Positions 45,994 to 55,580 of a stretch of 64,000 bases of DNA are shown piece after piece. Positions within the stretch are counted from its first letter, which is position 1; each line of letters opens with the position of its first letter. A program made the position numbers and the translations under genes. The stretch lies in the NCBI RefSeq assembly GCF_965248315.1, contig NZ_CBDFIX010000002.1, positions 682,001 through 746,000 on the forward strand. The letters are read 5' to 3'. This DNA is from Ulvibacterium sp965248315 (GTDB taxonomy: Bacteria; Bacteroidota; Bacteroidia; Flavobacteriales; Flavobacteriaceae). The notes beneath the pieces are model-generated. The model saw only the letters and a list, made by a program, of their open reading frames with translations. It made no database searches and was not told the origin of the DNA.

Positions 45994-46014
45994 AGTGTCC
46001 AAAAAATTGACACT
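45994..46014. promoter_or_regulatory. Candidate activator (enhancer) site: AGTGTC-N9-GACACT
   Basis: A perfect inverted repeat of 6 bp arms, centred near 46004, about 120 bp upstream of the predicted sigma54 start. This distance and symmetry fit the binding site of a dimeric NtrC-type activator. It is the only such repeat I see between the divergent genes. Confidence 0.5.
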
Positions 46015-46184
46015 GATTTAAAAAACTCAATTTCAAATTGTAGTTTTATTAGGTCTTTGCGAGGCATGAAGTAATCCGTTCCTTTTTGCAAATGGTTTTG
46101 CCGGATTGGTTCCCCCATATTCGCAGGGATTCGAATCTATATTTCAATTCATACCCTACGACAAGGGGCATATTATTTTTTTCC

Positions 46185-47549
46185 ATGCTGGACGCCAATA
46201 TCTTAGTAATCGATGACAACAAAAGCGTGCTGAGCGCCCTGGAGATATTGCTTCAATTTGAATACAAGAATGTAGCGACTATCTCCAATCCCAACCAGAT
46301 ATCTTCCTTCCCTGGATTTCAGAATTTGGATATCGTTCTATTGGATATGAATTTCTCCGCCGGAGTAAACACCGGTAACGAAGGGTTGTTTTGGTTAAAG
46401 GAAATTAAAAAGAAAGCGCCCCACATTTCCGTGATCATGATGACCGCCTATGGGGCCGTGGACTTGGCCGTAAAGGCCATTAAGGAGGGAGCTTCCGATT
46501 TTATTCTAAAGCCTTGGAACAATGAGCGGTTACTGACCACGGTAAAATCGGCCTATGCTTTGCGAAAGTCCCAAAAACAGGTTAAGGAACTAAAGCAGAA
46601 ACAGGACAACCTAAAACAGGTTATCAACCAAAAGAAACATTACATCATTGGAAATTCCAAAGCACTGCATTCCGTTCTTAACTTAACGCGCAAAGTTTCC
46701 AAAACGGATGTAAACGTATTGATTACAGGTGAAAACGGAACCGGTAAGGAATTGATCGCCCGTGAACTCCATCATACGTCTCACCGTAGCCAAGAAGTAT
46801 TCATTTCCGTGGATATGGGTTCCATCTCCGAATCCCTTTTTGAAAGCGAGCTTTTTGGGCATCTAAAAGGAGCATTTACGGATGCGAAGGAAGACCGAGC
46901 CGGAAAGTTCGAGGCCGCCAACGGAGGCACCCTTTTTCTGGATGAGATTGGAAACTTATCCCTACAGACACAGGCCAAATTGTTATCCGCTATTCAGCAT
47001 AAGACCATAGTGCGCGTAGGATCCAACAAATCTATTCCGGTGGATATCCGGCTCATATGTGCCACCAATAGCGATTTGGAGAAAATGGTGGCCGATGGCC
47101 TTTTTAGGGAGGATTTGCTCTATCGCATCAATACGATTCAAATTAATGTTCCGCCCCTACGTGAAAGGGAAGGGGATATTTTGGTTTTGGCCGATTTTTA
47201 TCTCAATAGGTTCATGTCCAAGTATGGGAAACAGGGTTTACGTATCAACCAAGCCGCCCAAGAAAAGCTAATGGTCTATAATTGGCCGGGGAATGTTCGC
47301 GAATTACAACACACTATGGAACGAGCGGTCATCCTTTCTGAGGGCACCGTATTAAAACCCGAGGATTTTTTATTGACCGCCTCAACTGCCATTTCCATGG
47401 ATACCGGGCCTAACACCCTGGAGGAGATGGAGCTATTGATGATCAACAATGCCCTAAAACAAAACAATGGGAATTACAGTGCAGCAGCGGAGCAATTGGG
47501 AATCTCCCGGCAGACCCTCTATAATAAACTGAAAAAATTGGGCAGCTAA
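46185..47549 (+). CDS. NtrC-type sigma54-dependent response regulator
   Basis: A 454-residue activator. Start chosen at 46185 because MLDANILVIDDN begins the receiver domain at its usual place; an upstream ATG at 46086 would add 33 residues of no recognisable kind. Receiver ~1-120: acidic pair D10/D11, phospho-acceptor Asp54, Thr87, Lys109. AAA+ domain ~152-380: Walker A TGENGTGKE (181-189), sigma54 loop GAFTDA (229-234), Walker B GGTLFLDEIG (247-256), later NWPGNVREL. Fis-type helix-turn-helix at the C-terminus (~415-454; NYSAAAEQLGISRQTLYNKL). Divergent from the efflux operon, which has a sigma54 promoter and an inverted repeat, so it very probably activates it. Its stop overlaps the kinase start by one base. 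Confidence 0.95.
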   Translation: MLDANILVIDDNKSVLSALEILLQFEYKNVATISNPNQISSFPGFQNLDIVLLDMNFSAGVNTGNEGLFWLKEIKKKAPHISVIMMTAYGAVDLAVKAIKEGASDFILKPWNNERLLTTVKSAYALRKSQKQVKELKQKQDNLKQVINQKKHYIIGNSKALHSVLNLTRKVSKTDVNVLITGENGTGKELIARELHHTSHRSQEVFISVDMGSISESLFESELFGHLKGAFTDAKEDRAGKFEAANGGTLFLDEIGNLSLQTQAKLLSAIQHKTIVRVGSNKSIPVDIRLICATNSDLEKMVADGLFREDLLYRINTIQINVPPLREREGDILVLADFYLNRFMSKYGKQGLRINQAAQEKLMVYNWPGNVRELQHTMERAVILSEGTVLKPEDFLLTASTAISMDTGPNTLEEMELLMINNALKQNNGNYSAAAEQLGISRQTLYNKLKKLGS

Positions 47550-48898
47550 TGGCAAGTCGCAATTTTTATTTTCAACTAATCCTAAGGGTACTGCTCATTA
47601 CCTTCACTGCCATTGCCTTGGCCATTTCATATGTGAACCAATGGTACCTTGCTACAGGTATTCTAGCTATACTTTTGGTATCCCAGACCTATTTTTTGAT
47701 TACGTTCATTAATTCCACCAATCGAAAAATCGCCTATTTTTTTGATGCCATAAAAAATGAGGACTTTACCTTACGCTTCCCTGAACGGGTCTCCATTAAA
47801 TCCTTTAAGGAACTTAACCGAAGTCTAAACCGGGTAAATGGACTTATCCAGGAAGTTCATCTTCAACTGCAGATTCGGGAACAGTACTACCAACAAATTT
47901 TAAAACAGGCCAATATTGGTATCATGACCTTCAACAAAAAGGGCCATATTCTATTTTCCAACCCAACTTTGGAGAAGCTGTTGAACTATAAACCGCTGAA
48001 TCATATTAAACAATTGGCCCAAGTGGATCAAAGCCTTTATGAAATTTTTGAAAAGTTGGAGCCTTTTGACCGGGAACTTGTTCAATTGACCAACGAACGG
48101 GAAAAGACCCATCTGGCCGTAAAGGCGACTTCCATGTCCTTGGATAGGCAATCCCTTTTGCTGGTCACCGTTCAGGATATCCATAAAGAATTGGACGAAA
48201 AGGAAACCGATTCATGGATACGCCTTATTAGGGTATTGAACCATGAAATTATGAATACCATCACCCCCATTACCTCTATTTCAGAGTCCATTTTGAAGTA
48301 TTATCAGCTTAAAGATGGTTTGGCACCTTCCGAATACATTACCGAAGATCTGGTAAAGAATACCGCCAAGGGTCTAGGGGTAATCCAGGAGCAAGGAAGA
48401 AACCTCATGGATTTTGTACATTCCTATCGTAGTTTTTTGAGTTTGCCTCCTCCGGACAAGGCTTTGGTTCCCGCACAAAAGTTATTGGACAACGTAAAAA
48501 CCCTAATGGATCAACAGAGCCAAAACAATGCCATCTACTTTGAAGCAAAGGCAAATCCTGAAAATCTAGAGCTTTTCATTGACGAAAAACAAATTTCCCA
48601 GATATTGATCAATCTTTGCAAGAATGCCCTGCAGTCTTTGGAAGGCAAGGAAAAAGGAACCATCAAAATTTTATCCGGTACCAACGAAATAGGCAAAAAG
48701 TTTATCGAGGTATGGGATAACGGCCCTGGAATTCCTGAAGATCTTATTGACGAAATCTTTGTGCCTTTCTTTACTACCAAAAATGCGGGGACCGGTATTG
48801 GTCTCAGTCTGTCCAAACAGATCATGCACTTACATGGCGGAAATATAAAAGTACGTTCGGTACCGAATAGGGAAACGTCCTTTCTACTTACTTTTTAG
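47549..48898 (+). CDS. Membrane sensor histidine kinase, partner of the sigma54 activator
   Basis: A 449-residue kinase. Two membrane helices (~9-30, ~32-53) enclose almost no periplasmic loop, so it senses within or at the membrane or through a partner. A HAMP-like/coiled segment (~60-105) and a PAS-like domain (~108-215; GIMTFNKKGHILFSNPTLEKLL) follow. The phosphorylated His232 lies in RVLNHEIMNTITPI, a form typical of NtrB-like kinases. ATP-binding boxes: N (Asn355/Asn359 in INLCKNALQ), G1 DNGPGIP (390-396), F FVPFFTTK (404-411), G2 GTGIGLSLS (414-422). Start by TAATG overlap with the activator stop, implying coupled translation and a cognate pair. Confidence 0.95.
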   Translation: MASRNFYFQLILRVLLITFTAIALAISYVNQWYLATGILAILLVSQTYFLITFINSTNRKIAYFFDAIKNEDFTLRFPERVSIKSFKELNRSLNRVNGLIQEVHLQLQIREQYYQQILKQANIGIMTFNKKGHILFSNPTLEKLLNYKPLNHIKQLAQVDQSLYEIFEKLEPFDRELVQLTNEREKTHLAVKATSMSLDRQSLLLVTVQDIHKELDEKETDSWIRLIRVLNHEIMNTITPITSISESILKYYQLKDGLAPSEYITEDLVKNTAKGLGVIQEQGRNLMDFVHSYRSFLSLPPPDKALVPAQKLLDNVKTLMDQQSQNNAIYFEAKANPENLELFIDEKQISQILINLCKNALQSLEGKEKGTIKILSGTNEIGKKFIEVWDNGPGIPEDLIDEIFVPFFTTKNAGTGIGLSLSKQIMHLHGGNIKVRSVPNRETSFLLTF

Positions 48899-49086
48899 GG
48901 TTTTCCCATGGACACATATCCAGGTGCCTTAGTGTAATTCTAAAATGAAATACCCTTGCGATTCAATGCGGCTTCCCTAGAAATTATAACGTTAAGTTAA
49001 CAATAGCATGGCTAAGGGCTCATTATCTTTCGACCATCTCCCGATTTTTTGATTGCACCACAGAATTCAAATGCATAACCCTGGCA

Positions 49087-52000
49087 ATGATGAGAATCTA
49101 TTTTGCCGCTGTATTTTTCTTCATTTCCTTGGTGTCAATGGGCCAAGAAAGCGGAATGCCGTTTTACCGCGTATATGAACCCCAGGAATACAAAGGTCAT
49201 CGTCAAAATTGGGCCGTTGCCCAAGATGAACGAGGCAATATGTACTTCGCCAACGAGGGTCTTTTGAGCTTCAACGGAGAAGATTGGAATTTGGATATGG
49301 TTCCCAATCAAAGAGCCCTTAGGTCATTGGCCACAGGGCATGATAAAATTTATGTAGGCGGAAACAATGAATTGGGGTTCTTTAAAAAGCAGGGGGGCAC
49401 GTATCAGTTTACCTCTCATTTGAAACACGTCCCCGATAGCCTGAAAAATTTTGACAGGGTCTGGACGACCCTGGTATTTAAAAAAAGCGTCTATTATCAA
49501 ACAGACACCTTCGTCCTACGGGTTTCGCTCAATGGAAAATCCAAACTCTGGGAATTTACCGAAAACAATGTCTGGAAGCTTTTGCTCCTAGATGGAACTT
49601 TATATGTCGATGTGCCTAGGGAAGGGCTTTTAGCCCTAAACAATGAAGACAAGTTTGAACTTGTTCCGAACGGAGAAAAACTAAAGTTCGTTGGAATGGA
49701 GTTTTTGCTCCCTGTTGACGAAGGATGGGTTATTGAGAAAAGAGATACACTTCGGTTATTTGATGGTAAAGAACTTAAAGAATTCAAAAATGAGGCTTCT
49801 GAAATTTTTCGTGAATATGGCCTGGATAACGCTATAAAAACAGCTTCAGGCGATTTAATTTTAACGACCCGGAAAAAGGGAGGAGTGGTCATTTTAGATG
49901 AGAAAGGAAGATTAAAAAAGCATTTGACCTCGGAAAATGGATTTAGCAATGAAATTGTCCGAAATCTTTTTGAGGACAGTGAGGGTTCCATATGGTTTGC
50001 CTTGAATACCGGGATATCCAGATTAGATCTATCAGCTCCTTTACGATACTATGACTCGGAAATGGGTCTGGACGGTACCACTACGGCCATTCAAAGGTTC
50101 AATGACAAATTGTTCGTTGGCACAACGGACGGTTTAAAGATTTTGGGGCCAAAGAGCTTTAATTATGTAGGTTCCATAACTTCCTTGATACAAGATTTGG
50201 ACACTATTCAAAACCACCTTATTGTCGCAACGAGTAGGGACAGCTTATATGCTATTGATACTAACGAAAGAATAACCGCTATAGACCATTCAAAAACCGA
50301 ATCAAAGGGGATATTCCTCGAAATCCTTAGGCCGGCAGAAGATGATAATTCTTTTATTTGCCTTTACGAAGAGGGTGTTTTTCAGATAAAGTATGAAAAA
50401 GGCAAATGGATTTTAAAACAGGAATTGACTGGTTTTTTCCAAGATGCCGAACACCTGGTTCAGGAAAGGCCCGGTAAAATTTGGGTAGACACTGGGGTAA
50501 ATGGCTTCTATGCCATAACATACTCCCTTACCGATTCCGGTATGTTCGATTTTGAAAATGCAACGGTCAAGAATTATTTTTTGAAAGACGGCATTCCAAA
50601 CGGTAGGACCACAATGTATCCCTTTCATGGGGAACTGATCGTCACAAAGGACGAGGAACTCTTCTTGAGTTACAATACAGGAAAAGACAGGTTCGAGGAA
50701 ACAACCGAAATCTGGCGATTTATGGGCTATGAAGGAAAAAATGATTCCATTACCGATTTTTGGAAGCATGGACAAAAGTCGAATTCCTGGATCGAAATCC
50801 AGAAAGACGGAAACCCCTTTTTATTGAATTCCAAACAAGTAAAGGACAAATACGAACATTATTTATATCCGTTGAACACCTATACGACCCGGTTTGGGGA
50901 TATAAGGGGGGCAAGAACCTTTCAGGTCGAAAAAGGAAAAGTGTACTATGGGGGCATTAAGGGTGTAGTTGAATATGATATCGAAAAAGCGAACAACATA
51001 GCTAACCAGGTCAATATCCATATTACCAAAATGTCGACTTCGGATACCACCTATTTCAATCCTCCAGTATCGGGGCGACTCGAAAATATTGGATACAATA
51101 ATAGGGCCCTAACTTTCGAATTCTCCTCTACAAGCTACAAGGATGCCGAAAACAAAAGATATCAATATCTGCTGGAAGGTTTTGATACGGATTGGTCCGA
51201 ACCTTCTCGCAGCCATACAAAGGAGTATACAAGCCTGCCCCCCGGTGACTACACTTTTAAGGTCAAGGCATTAAACGATTATTTCATCCAGAGCCCCGTG
51301 ACATCCATAGGTTTTAAGGTAAACTATCCGTGGTACTGGAATACGGTTTCAATAGCCGCCTATATACTTTTGATAGGTTTGATGACCTATCTCTATAGTC
51401 AATGGCGCACCAAAAATTTGAAAAGAAAAAATCTCCGGTTACAAGAAACCATCAACAATGCAGTAGCCGAAACCCAAAGGCAGGCCGATGAAATAGCGGA
51501 GCTTTACGAGGTAAAGAATCGTTTCTTTGCAAATATTTCCCATGAACTCCGTACCCCTTTAACTCTAATTTTAGGTCCATCCTCGGATTTAATGGAGGAT
51601 GATAGCCTTAAGCCCATACAGAAAAATAAGCTCACCTTTATAAACAATAATTCCAAGCGATTACTCAGATTGATCAATCAATTGCTAGATCTATCCAAAT
51701 TAGAAGCCGGTAAACTGGATTTGAAGGTGAGTCAACAAAACATTATCAAAATGGTCTCCATGTTGACCGAGTCCTTTGATTCAATGGCCATTTCAAGAAA
51801 AATAAAATTGGAATTTTCATCGGAATTAAAAGAGCTCTATGTTTTTTATGATGTGAATAAAATGGAACAAGTATTAATAAACCTGCTTTCAAATGCGATG
51901 AAATTCACCAAGGAAGACGGTAAAGTTCAGGTTTCGATCAAAAAGAAAGAAAACAAATGTTTGATGGAAGTGAAGGATTCCGGTATCGGAATTAATGAGG

Positions 52001-53058
52001 AACAGTTGCCGTATATCTTCGACCGTTTTTATCAGGCGGACAATAGCGAATCCAGGGAACACGAAGGTACGGGTATTGGTCTTTCACTTACCAAGGAATT
52101 GGTAGAAGCACATGGCGGGAAAATACATGTTGAAAGCAAGACCGGGGAAGGAACTGTTTTTCAGATTGTTCTGCCTTTGGGGAAGGCCCATTTTGAGGAA
52201 CATCAATTGGCCAAACTGAAACCCATCCCTTCGGAATCAAAAACAAATATCGCCGAAACATTGTTGGTGGAAGAAGTTTCGGATCAAGAAAGCAGGGGTT
52301 TTGAAGAAGTGGTCCTTGTAGTCGAGGATAATTCCGAAATGCGGGCATACATCAAGGGCCAGATGCAAAATCATTACAAAATACTGGAGGCCGAGAATGG
52401 ACAAATGGGCCTTGAAATTGCACAAAGTGAAGTCCCGGACCTTATCATTTCCGATGTAATGATGCCAAAAATGGACGGTACCCAACTCTGCCAAAAAATT
52501 AAAAACACAGAGGTAACTTCACATATTCCGGTAATTCTCCTTACTGCAAAAGCTTCCGAAGAGGACAAAATCAAAGGATTGAGTATTGAGGCAGATGCCT
52601 ATTTGGCCAAACCCTTCAACAAAGAAGAGCTTTATGTGAGGGTAAAAAATTTGATCCTAAATCGAAAAAAATTACAAAAACGCTTTGCCCAAAGTACTTT
52701 AATCAGTCCCAAAGAGATTGCGGTTACCTCAATGGAAGAGGCTTTTTTGGAAAAATTAATCAATCAAATCGAAAAAAAGATGGGTGACGAAACTTTTGGT
52801 GTTGAGCAATTGGCCTATGCCATAAACCTTAGTCGATCCCAACTACATCGCAAAATGCTTTCCATCCTAGACCAAACCCCTAGTCTTTTTATTCGTAAAT
52901 ATCGGTTGGAGCGTGCCAAGCAATTACTCGAAAAACATTCCGGAAGGGTTTCTGATATTGCTTTTCAAGTAGGCTTCTCCAGTCCTTCTTATTTCACCAA
53001 ATGTTTCGTTGAGGAATTTGGCTATCCTCCAAAGGACATCCATAAAAATAGGCCGTAA
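49087..53058 (+). CDS. Hybrid two-component system regulator (HTCS) with propeller sensor
   Basis: A 1323-residue single-protein sensor-regulator. Signal peptide ~1-19; periplasmic repeats of two-component propeller type (for example NEIVRNLFEDSEGSIWFALNTGISRL near 295-315); Y_Y_Y domain ~665-745 (LEGFDTDWSEPS, LPPGDYTFKVKA); TM ~752-775; histidine kinase with His819 in ISHELRTPLTLI, N-box near 931 (LINLLSNAMKF), G1 Asp964 in DSGIGI, G2 near 995 (GTGIGLSL); receiver with Asp1123 in SDVMMPKMDG and lysine in AKPFN near 1175; AraC-type DNA-binding domain ~1215-1322. Such proteins bind oligosaccharides and switch on polysaccharide-use genes. The GH3 lipoprotein gene 2.5 kb downstream is a possible target; no SusC/SusD pair is in the window. 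Confidence 0.95.
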   Translation: MMRIYFAAVFFFISLVSMGQESGMPFYRVYEPQEYKGHRQNWAVAQDERGNMYFANEGLLSFNGEDWNLDMVPNQRALRSLATGHDKIYVGGNNELGFFKKQGGTYQFTSHLKHVPDSLKNFDRVWTTLVFKKSVYYQTDTFVLRVSLNGKSKLWEFTENNVWKLLLLDGTLYVDVPREGLLALNNEDKFELVPNGEKLKFVGMEFLLPVDEGWVIEKRDTLRLFDGKELKEFKNEASEIFREYGLDNAIKTASGDLILTTRKKGGVVILDEKGRLKKHLTSENGFSNEIVRNLFEDSEGSIWFALNTGISRLDLSAPLRYYDSEMGLDGTTTAIQRFNDKLFVGTTDGLKILGPKSFNYVGSITSLIQDLDTIQNHLIVATSRDSLYAIDTNERITAIDHSKTESKGIFLEILRPAEDDNSFICLYEEGVFQIKYEKGKWILKQELTGFFQDAEHLVQERPGKIWVDTGVNGFYAITYSLTDSGMFDFENATVKNYFLKDGIPNGRTTMYPFHGELIVTKDEELFLSYNTGKDRFEETTEIWRFMGYEGKNDSITDFWKHGQKSNSWIEIQKDGNPFLLNSKQVKDKYEHYLYPLNTYTTRFGDIRGARTFQVEKGKVYYGGIKGVVEYDIEKANNIANQVNIHITKMSTSDTTYFNPPVSGRLENIGYNNRALTFEFSSTSYKDAENKRYQYLLEGFDTDWSEPSRSHTKEYTSLPPGDYTFKVKALNDYFIQSPVTSIGFKVNYPWYWNTVSIAAYILLIGLMTYLYSQWRTKNLKRKNLRLQETINNAVAETQRQADEIAELYEVKNRFFANISHELRTPLTLILGPSSDLMEDDSLKPIQKNKLTFINNNSKRLLRLINQLLDLSKLEAGKLDLKVSQQNIIKMVSMLTESFDSMAISRKIKLEFSSELKELYVFYDVNKMEQVLINLLSNAMKFTKEDGKVQVSIKKKENKCLMEVKDSGIGINEEQLPYIFDRFYQADNSESREHEGTGIGLSLTKELVEAHGGKIHVESKTGEGTVFQIVLPLGKAHFEEHQLAKLKPIPSESKTNIAETLLVEEVSDQESRGFEEVVLVVEDNSEMRAYIKGQMQNHYKILEAENGQMGLEIAQSEVPDLIISDVMMPKMDGTQLCQKIKNTEVTSHIPVILLTAKASEEDKIKGLSIEADAYLAKPFNKEELYVRVKNLILNRKKLQKRFAQSTLISPKEIAVTSMEEAFLEKLINQIEKKMGDETFGVEQLAYAINLSRSQLHRKMLSILDQTPSLFIRKYRLERAKQLLEKHSGRVSDIAFQVGFSSPSYFTKCFVEEFGYPPKDIHKNRP

Positions 53059-53431
53059 GACCTCATTGATAGTTCTTGCGACATCGTTTACATTTTTTCT
53101 TTTTTAGACTTTCCCAAGCGACAAGAGTCATTGTTTTTGCTCAAATCCTTATAGTAAAAAAATAGTGCCTGCTATTCCTTTGTCCTCGAAAAATAAACAA
53201 GCCTTTGTGCTTCAAAACACTCATCCAGTAAATACATAATAAAAAGCGAAAACATGAAAACAACGTTCAGGAAAATGCCTACACGCGAAAAGAGAATCTC
53301 AACATTATCCAAGTTATCCGAGAGTAAAAGGGTCCATTGGGTAGCACAAAGGAGATATGACTGTTCATCTTTCTTTAACTAGAAAGCATTACAAAGAAAT
53401 TAGAATCAAAACCTATTATTAAAAAACAAGA
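53059..53431. other. Spacer, mostly non-coding
   Basis: Between the HTCS and the MORN-like gene. AT-rich, with T-runs after 53090 but no strong hairpin. The only ORF with an ATG and a reasonable start context is the 42-codon one at 53254-53382, listed separately with low confidence. Confidence 0.4.
53254..53382 (+). CDS. Possible 42-residue basic small protein
   Basis: ATG at 53254 after an A-rich leader, ending TAG at 53380-53382. The product begins MKTTFRKMPTREKRIS and ends YDCSSFFN, is rich in Arg/Lys and has no recognisable motif. It lies about 50 bp before the MORN-like gene on the same strand. I have no homology support; it may be chance. Confidence 0.2.
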   Translation: MKTTFRKMPTREKRISTLSKLSESKRVHWVAQRRYDCSSFFN

Positions 53432-53788
53432 ATGAGACTTTTAAAGACAATTGTAGTACTGGTATTCCTATATACCGCATTTACACATGCACAAAAAAAG
53501 GAACCTAAATTTGAAGTTTTAAGCGATACCATGTTAAAAGCCATATACTATCATAACAATGGGGAAATCTCCCAAATTGGATGTTTTAAAAATGGAAAAC
53601 TCCAGGGAGAATGGATCATGTTCAATGAAAATGGCAAGAAAATCGCAATAGGCGAATACAAGGAAGGTAAAAGAATCGGGGAGTGGTTCTATTGGAAACC
53701 CAATGGGGAAGCCCTACGAGAAGTTACCTATTCCAATGGAAAGCTGGTCAATGTTATCGAATGGACAAATTCGAGAGCACTTTTTTAG
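53432..53788 (+). CDS. Small secreted MORN-like repeat protein
   Basis: A 118-residue protein. Signal peptide ~1-20 (MRLLKTIVVLVFLYTAFTHAQ). Three short repeats of the YxxGxxxGxWxxxxxNG type follow: IYYHNNGEISQIGCFKNGKLQGEW, NENGKKIAIGEYKEGKRIGEW, and WKPNGEALREVTYSNGKL. Proteins of this kind are common in Bacteroidota (often named after the toxin-antitoxin YwqK antitoxin or MORN repeats), but their function is unclear. It has its own terminator directly behind it and appears monocistronic. Confidence 0.8.
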   Translation: MRLLKTIVVLVFLYTAFTHAQKKEPKFEVLSDTMLKAIYYHNNGEISQIGCFKNGKLQGEWIMFNENGKKIAIGEYKEGKRIGEWFYWKPNGEALREVTYSNGKLVNVIEWTNSRALF

Positions 53789-53810
53789 GTCAACCTTTTC
53801 CTTGATATAA

Positions 53811-53839
53811 AAAAAGGAGGCGAAATTCGCCTCCTTTTT
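53811..53839. terminator. Rho-independent terminator after the MORN-like gene
   Basis: AAAAAGGAGGCG / CGCCTCCTTTTT form a perfect 12 bp stem around a 5-base loop (AAATT), with A-run before and T-run after. It can end transcription in both directions, so it also closes the minus-strand gene cluster that starts at 54534. Confidence 0.9.
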
Positions 53840-53908
53840 GGTTCCATCATACCATTCTTGGAATGTACAAACCAGCATTCCTTTTACTTTTGTCCCCAGC
53901 AAAACAAA

Positions 53909-54160
53909 CTACAATGCCCTTCTGGCAAGAGGAGGGTGAGATTCCCTATAGCTTTGATGCTTAATTTGTTTGACCTTCCCTTTTTGTGAAGGTTGCAATA
54001 GGCTTTCACGGACTTTGCCTACAAAAACAATGGTTAGAATAAAACTACAAGCTAGGAGCTTATCTAGGAAAAGAGCCCCGTTCATAAAGGAAAACAAGTT
54101 TAAAAGTACTAGAAAAACCATGCCCAAAATGGGTAAAAAAATTTTCTTTTTCAGCTGCAT
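53909..54160 (-). CDS. Small membrane protein, two helices, uncharacterised
   Basis: An 83-residue protein starting MQLKKKIFLPILGM. Two hydrophobic helices (~7-25, ~32-47) and a basic tail (KGKVKQIKHQSYRE). The loop NGALFLDKL between the helices looks conserved-like, but I do not recognise the family. It is 65 bp behind the 102-residue gene on the same strand, so both are likely in one unit that ends at the bidirectional terminator at 53811-53839. Confidence 0.55.
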   Translation of the reverse strand: MQLKKKIFLPILGMVFLVLLNLFSFMNGALFLDKLLACSFILTIVFVGKVRESLLQPSQKGKVKQIKHQSYRESHPPLARRAL

Positions 54161-54225
54161 TTTAAATTCTTTAAAGTTGATTACTATCTGTATAAGGTGC
54201 TAGAATTGGTGTGCTTAAAACAGTA

Positions 54226-54534
54226 TTAAGAATTGATGGTAATTTCAAGGGAGCCATTTATTTTGAAGGTATGCCCCAAATTGGATGCCTCTTTGATAAA
54301 CGCCTTTGCGATTCTTTTTTCTTCCTCAAGCTCCGCGATACGACCATCAAGTTGGTTGGTCTCCCGTCCATGATCTCCTTCCCAGATTTGAAGTCTTTGA
54401 ATTTTGTGAAAGTTGATTTTTTCATCTAATAGGGCATTCACTACAAAAGAGGCTTCGGATCGGGTGAACTCTCCTTTGACCAGTTGAATTTTTTGTTCCG
54501 TTTTTTGCGCCTTGCTCAATTCTTTTGTTTCCAT
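54226..54534 (-). CDS. Conserved flavobacterial hypothetical protein
   Basis: A 102-residue soluble, highly charged protein (METKELSKAQKTEQKIQLVKG). The central region EFTRSEASFVVNALLDEKINFHKIQRLQIWEG, then a helical segment RIAELEEEKRIAKAFIKEA and a final strand HTFKINGSLEITIN, match my memory of a family found in many flavobacteria without a function. No signal peptide or membrane helix. It precedes the 83-residue membrane protein. Confidence 0.75.
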   Translation of the reverse strand: METKELSKAQKTEQKIQLVKGEFTRSEASFVVNALLDEKINFHKIQRLQIWEGDHGRETNQLDGRIAELEEEKRIAKAFIKEASNLGHTFKINGSLEITINS

Positions 54535-54899
54535 TTTAATTTGTTTTTTGACAGGTTTCTATAAACTTTGGTACAAAGGTTATTATTTTTTTACATTAAT
54601 TTATATTTATATTTATTATGTGATATATTAACTTTTTTAATGAGTACTGGTTTGCCTTAAGTCAGAAGGCCTTAAAATCGCAATGAAACCAGCGAAGTAC
54701 ATAGATATTGTGATGGTCTTTTTGCAAAGAACCTAAATGCCTTAGAGGATATTTTGGTGGGTAAAATGATGGTCACGGACAGCTTTTGTCTTGTTGAGCC
54801 TATTGGTCAATGGTTCCCAATTTCCAGGGAGTTCAATAGGGGCATTATTACCTGTTGCAGGACCAAAGTGGGATTCTCCCTTTTCGTTGAAACCTCTAA
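54535..54899. other. AT-rich promoter-like region and unassigned sequence
   Basis: Bases 54535-54650 are very AT-rich. They include an imperfect palindrome AACTTTGGTACAAAGGTT (about 54562-54580), just upstream of the minus-strand gene, which may hold its control site; the exact TAnnTTTG spacing is not met. Bases 54650-54899 hold no gene I can support on either strand; this is where the N-terminal part of the AraC-type regulator would be expected. Confidence 0.35.
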
Positions 54900-55310
54900 A
54901 TGAACGGGCGCCCGGAGGGAGAAATAGCAAAGGCCGATTCTTTAAAATATCGGAATTCCGGTTTGGATACAAAAAGATCCAAACAGATACAGCAAGCCTT
55001 GTTGGAGCTGATAAAAACCACAAAACCTTACTTGGAGAAGGAGCTCACTTTGTACAATCTGGCCGAAAGGTTAAAGGTACAACCCAATCATTTGTCCCAA
55101 GTAATCAACAGTCTTGAGGGAAAGAACTTTTTCGATTTTATAAATATGTATCGCGTAGAGGCTGCAAAGGAAAAAATACGGCTGGGAGACTATCAAAACC
55201 TAACCCTTTTAGGGATAGCGTTTGAAAGTGGGTTTAATTCCAAGGCCTCTTTCAACCGGGCCTTTAAAAAGTTTACGGGCCAAACCCCTACGGATTATAA
55301 AAAATGTTGA
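54900..55310 (+). CDS. AraC-type DNA-binding domain, likely remnant of a larger regulator
   Basis: A 136-residue protein. Residues ~40-135 are a complete AraC/XylS DNA-binding domain: YLEKELTLYNLAERLKVQPNHLSQVINSLEGKNFFDFIN, then LTLLGIAFESGFNSKASFNRAFKKFTG and PTDYKK at the end. The linker SGLDTKRSKQIQQALLELI before it is the one found behind the multi-TM N-terminal domain of flavobacterial membrane AraC regulators. That domain is missing: the ATG at 54900 directly follows an in-frame TAA. So this is either a free DNA-binding fragment or a 5'-truncated pseudogene. It lies 270 bp before the GH3 gene on the same strand. Confidence 0.7.
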   Translation: MNGRPEGEIAKADSLKYRNSGLDTKRSKQIQQALLELIKTTKPYLEKELTLYNLAERLKVQPNHLSQVINSLEGKNFFDFINMYRVEAAKEKIRLGDYQNLTLLGIAFESGFNSKASFNRAFKKFTGQTPTDYKKC

Positions 55311-55580
55311 CCCCAACTCTGCCCAGGTTTAGTAACCACAAATGTACGCTGGCCCACCAAAATGGGAAATATAGAGGTTTTTAGGTCCGAAATGGAGAAA
55401 TCGAAATACAGGATTTAAACGGTTGCCCATGGGAAATCGGTCTTAGATTGTTGTTTACAGGGCTGATTTAGTCGTTGGCGGATTTTGTAATCCTCTAGTC
55501 CCTTAAAAACCTTTTATTGAGGGGTATATGACCTCGGCAACTATCTGAATCGAATACAATCGACAATAAATATCATCAAA

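Noticed and set aside
46086..46184. Upstream start for the sigma54 activator
   Set aside because: The added 33 residues match no receiver domain, whereas the internal ATG begins exactly at the first beta strand.
54742..55117. Overlapping frames on both strands across the AraC fragment
   Set aside because: They are shadows of the AraC frame; no motif or start signal supports them.
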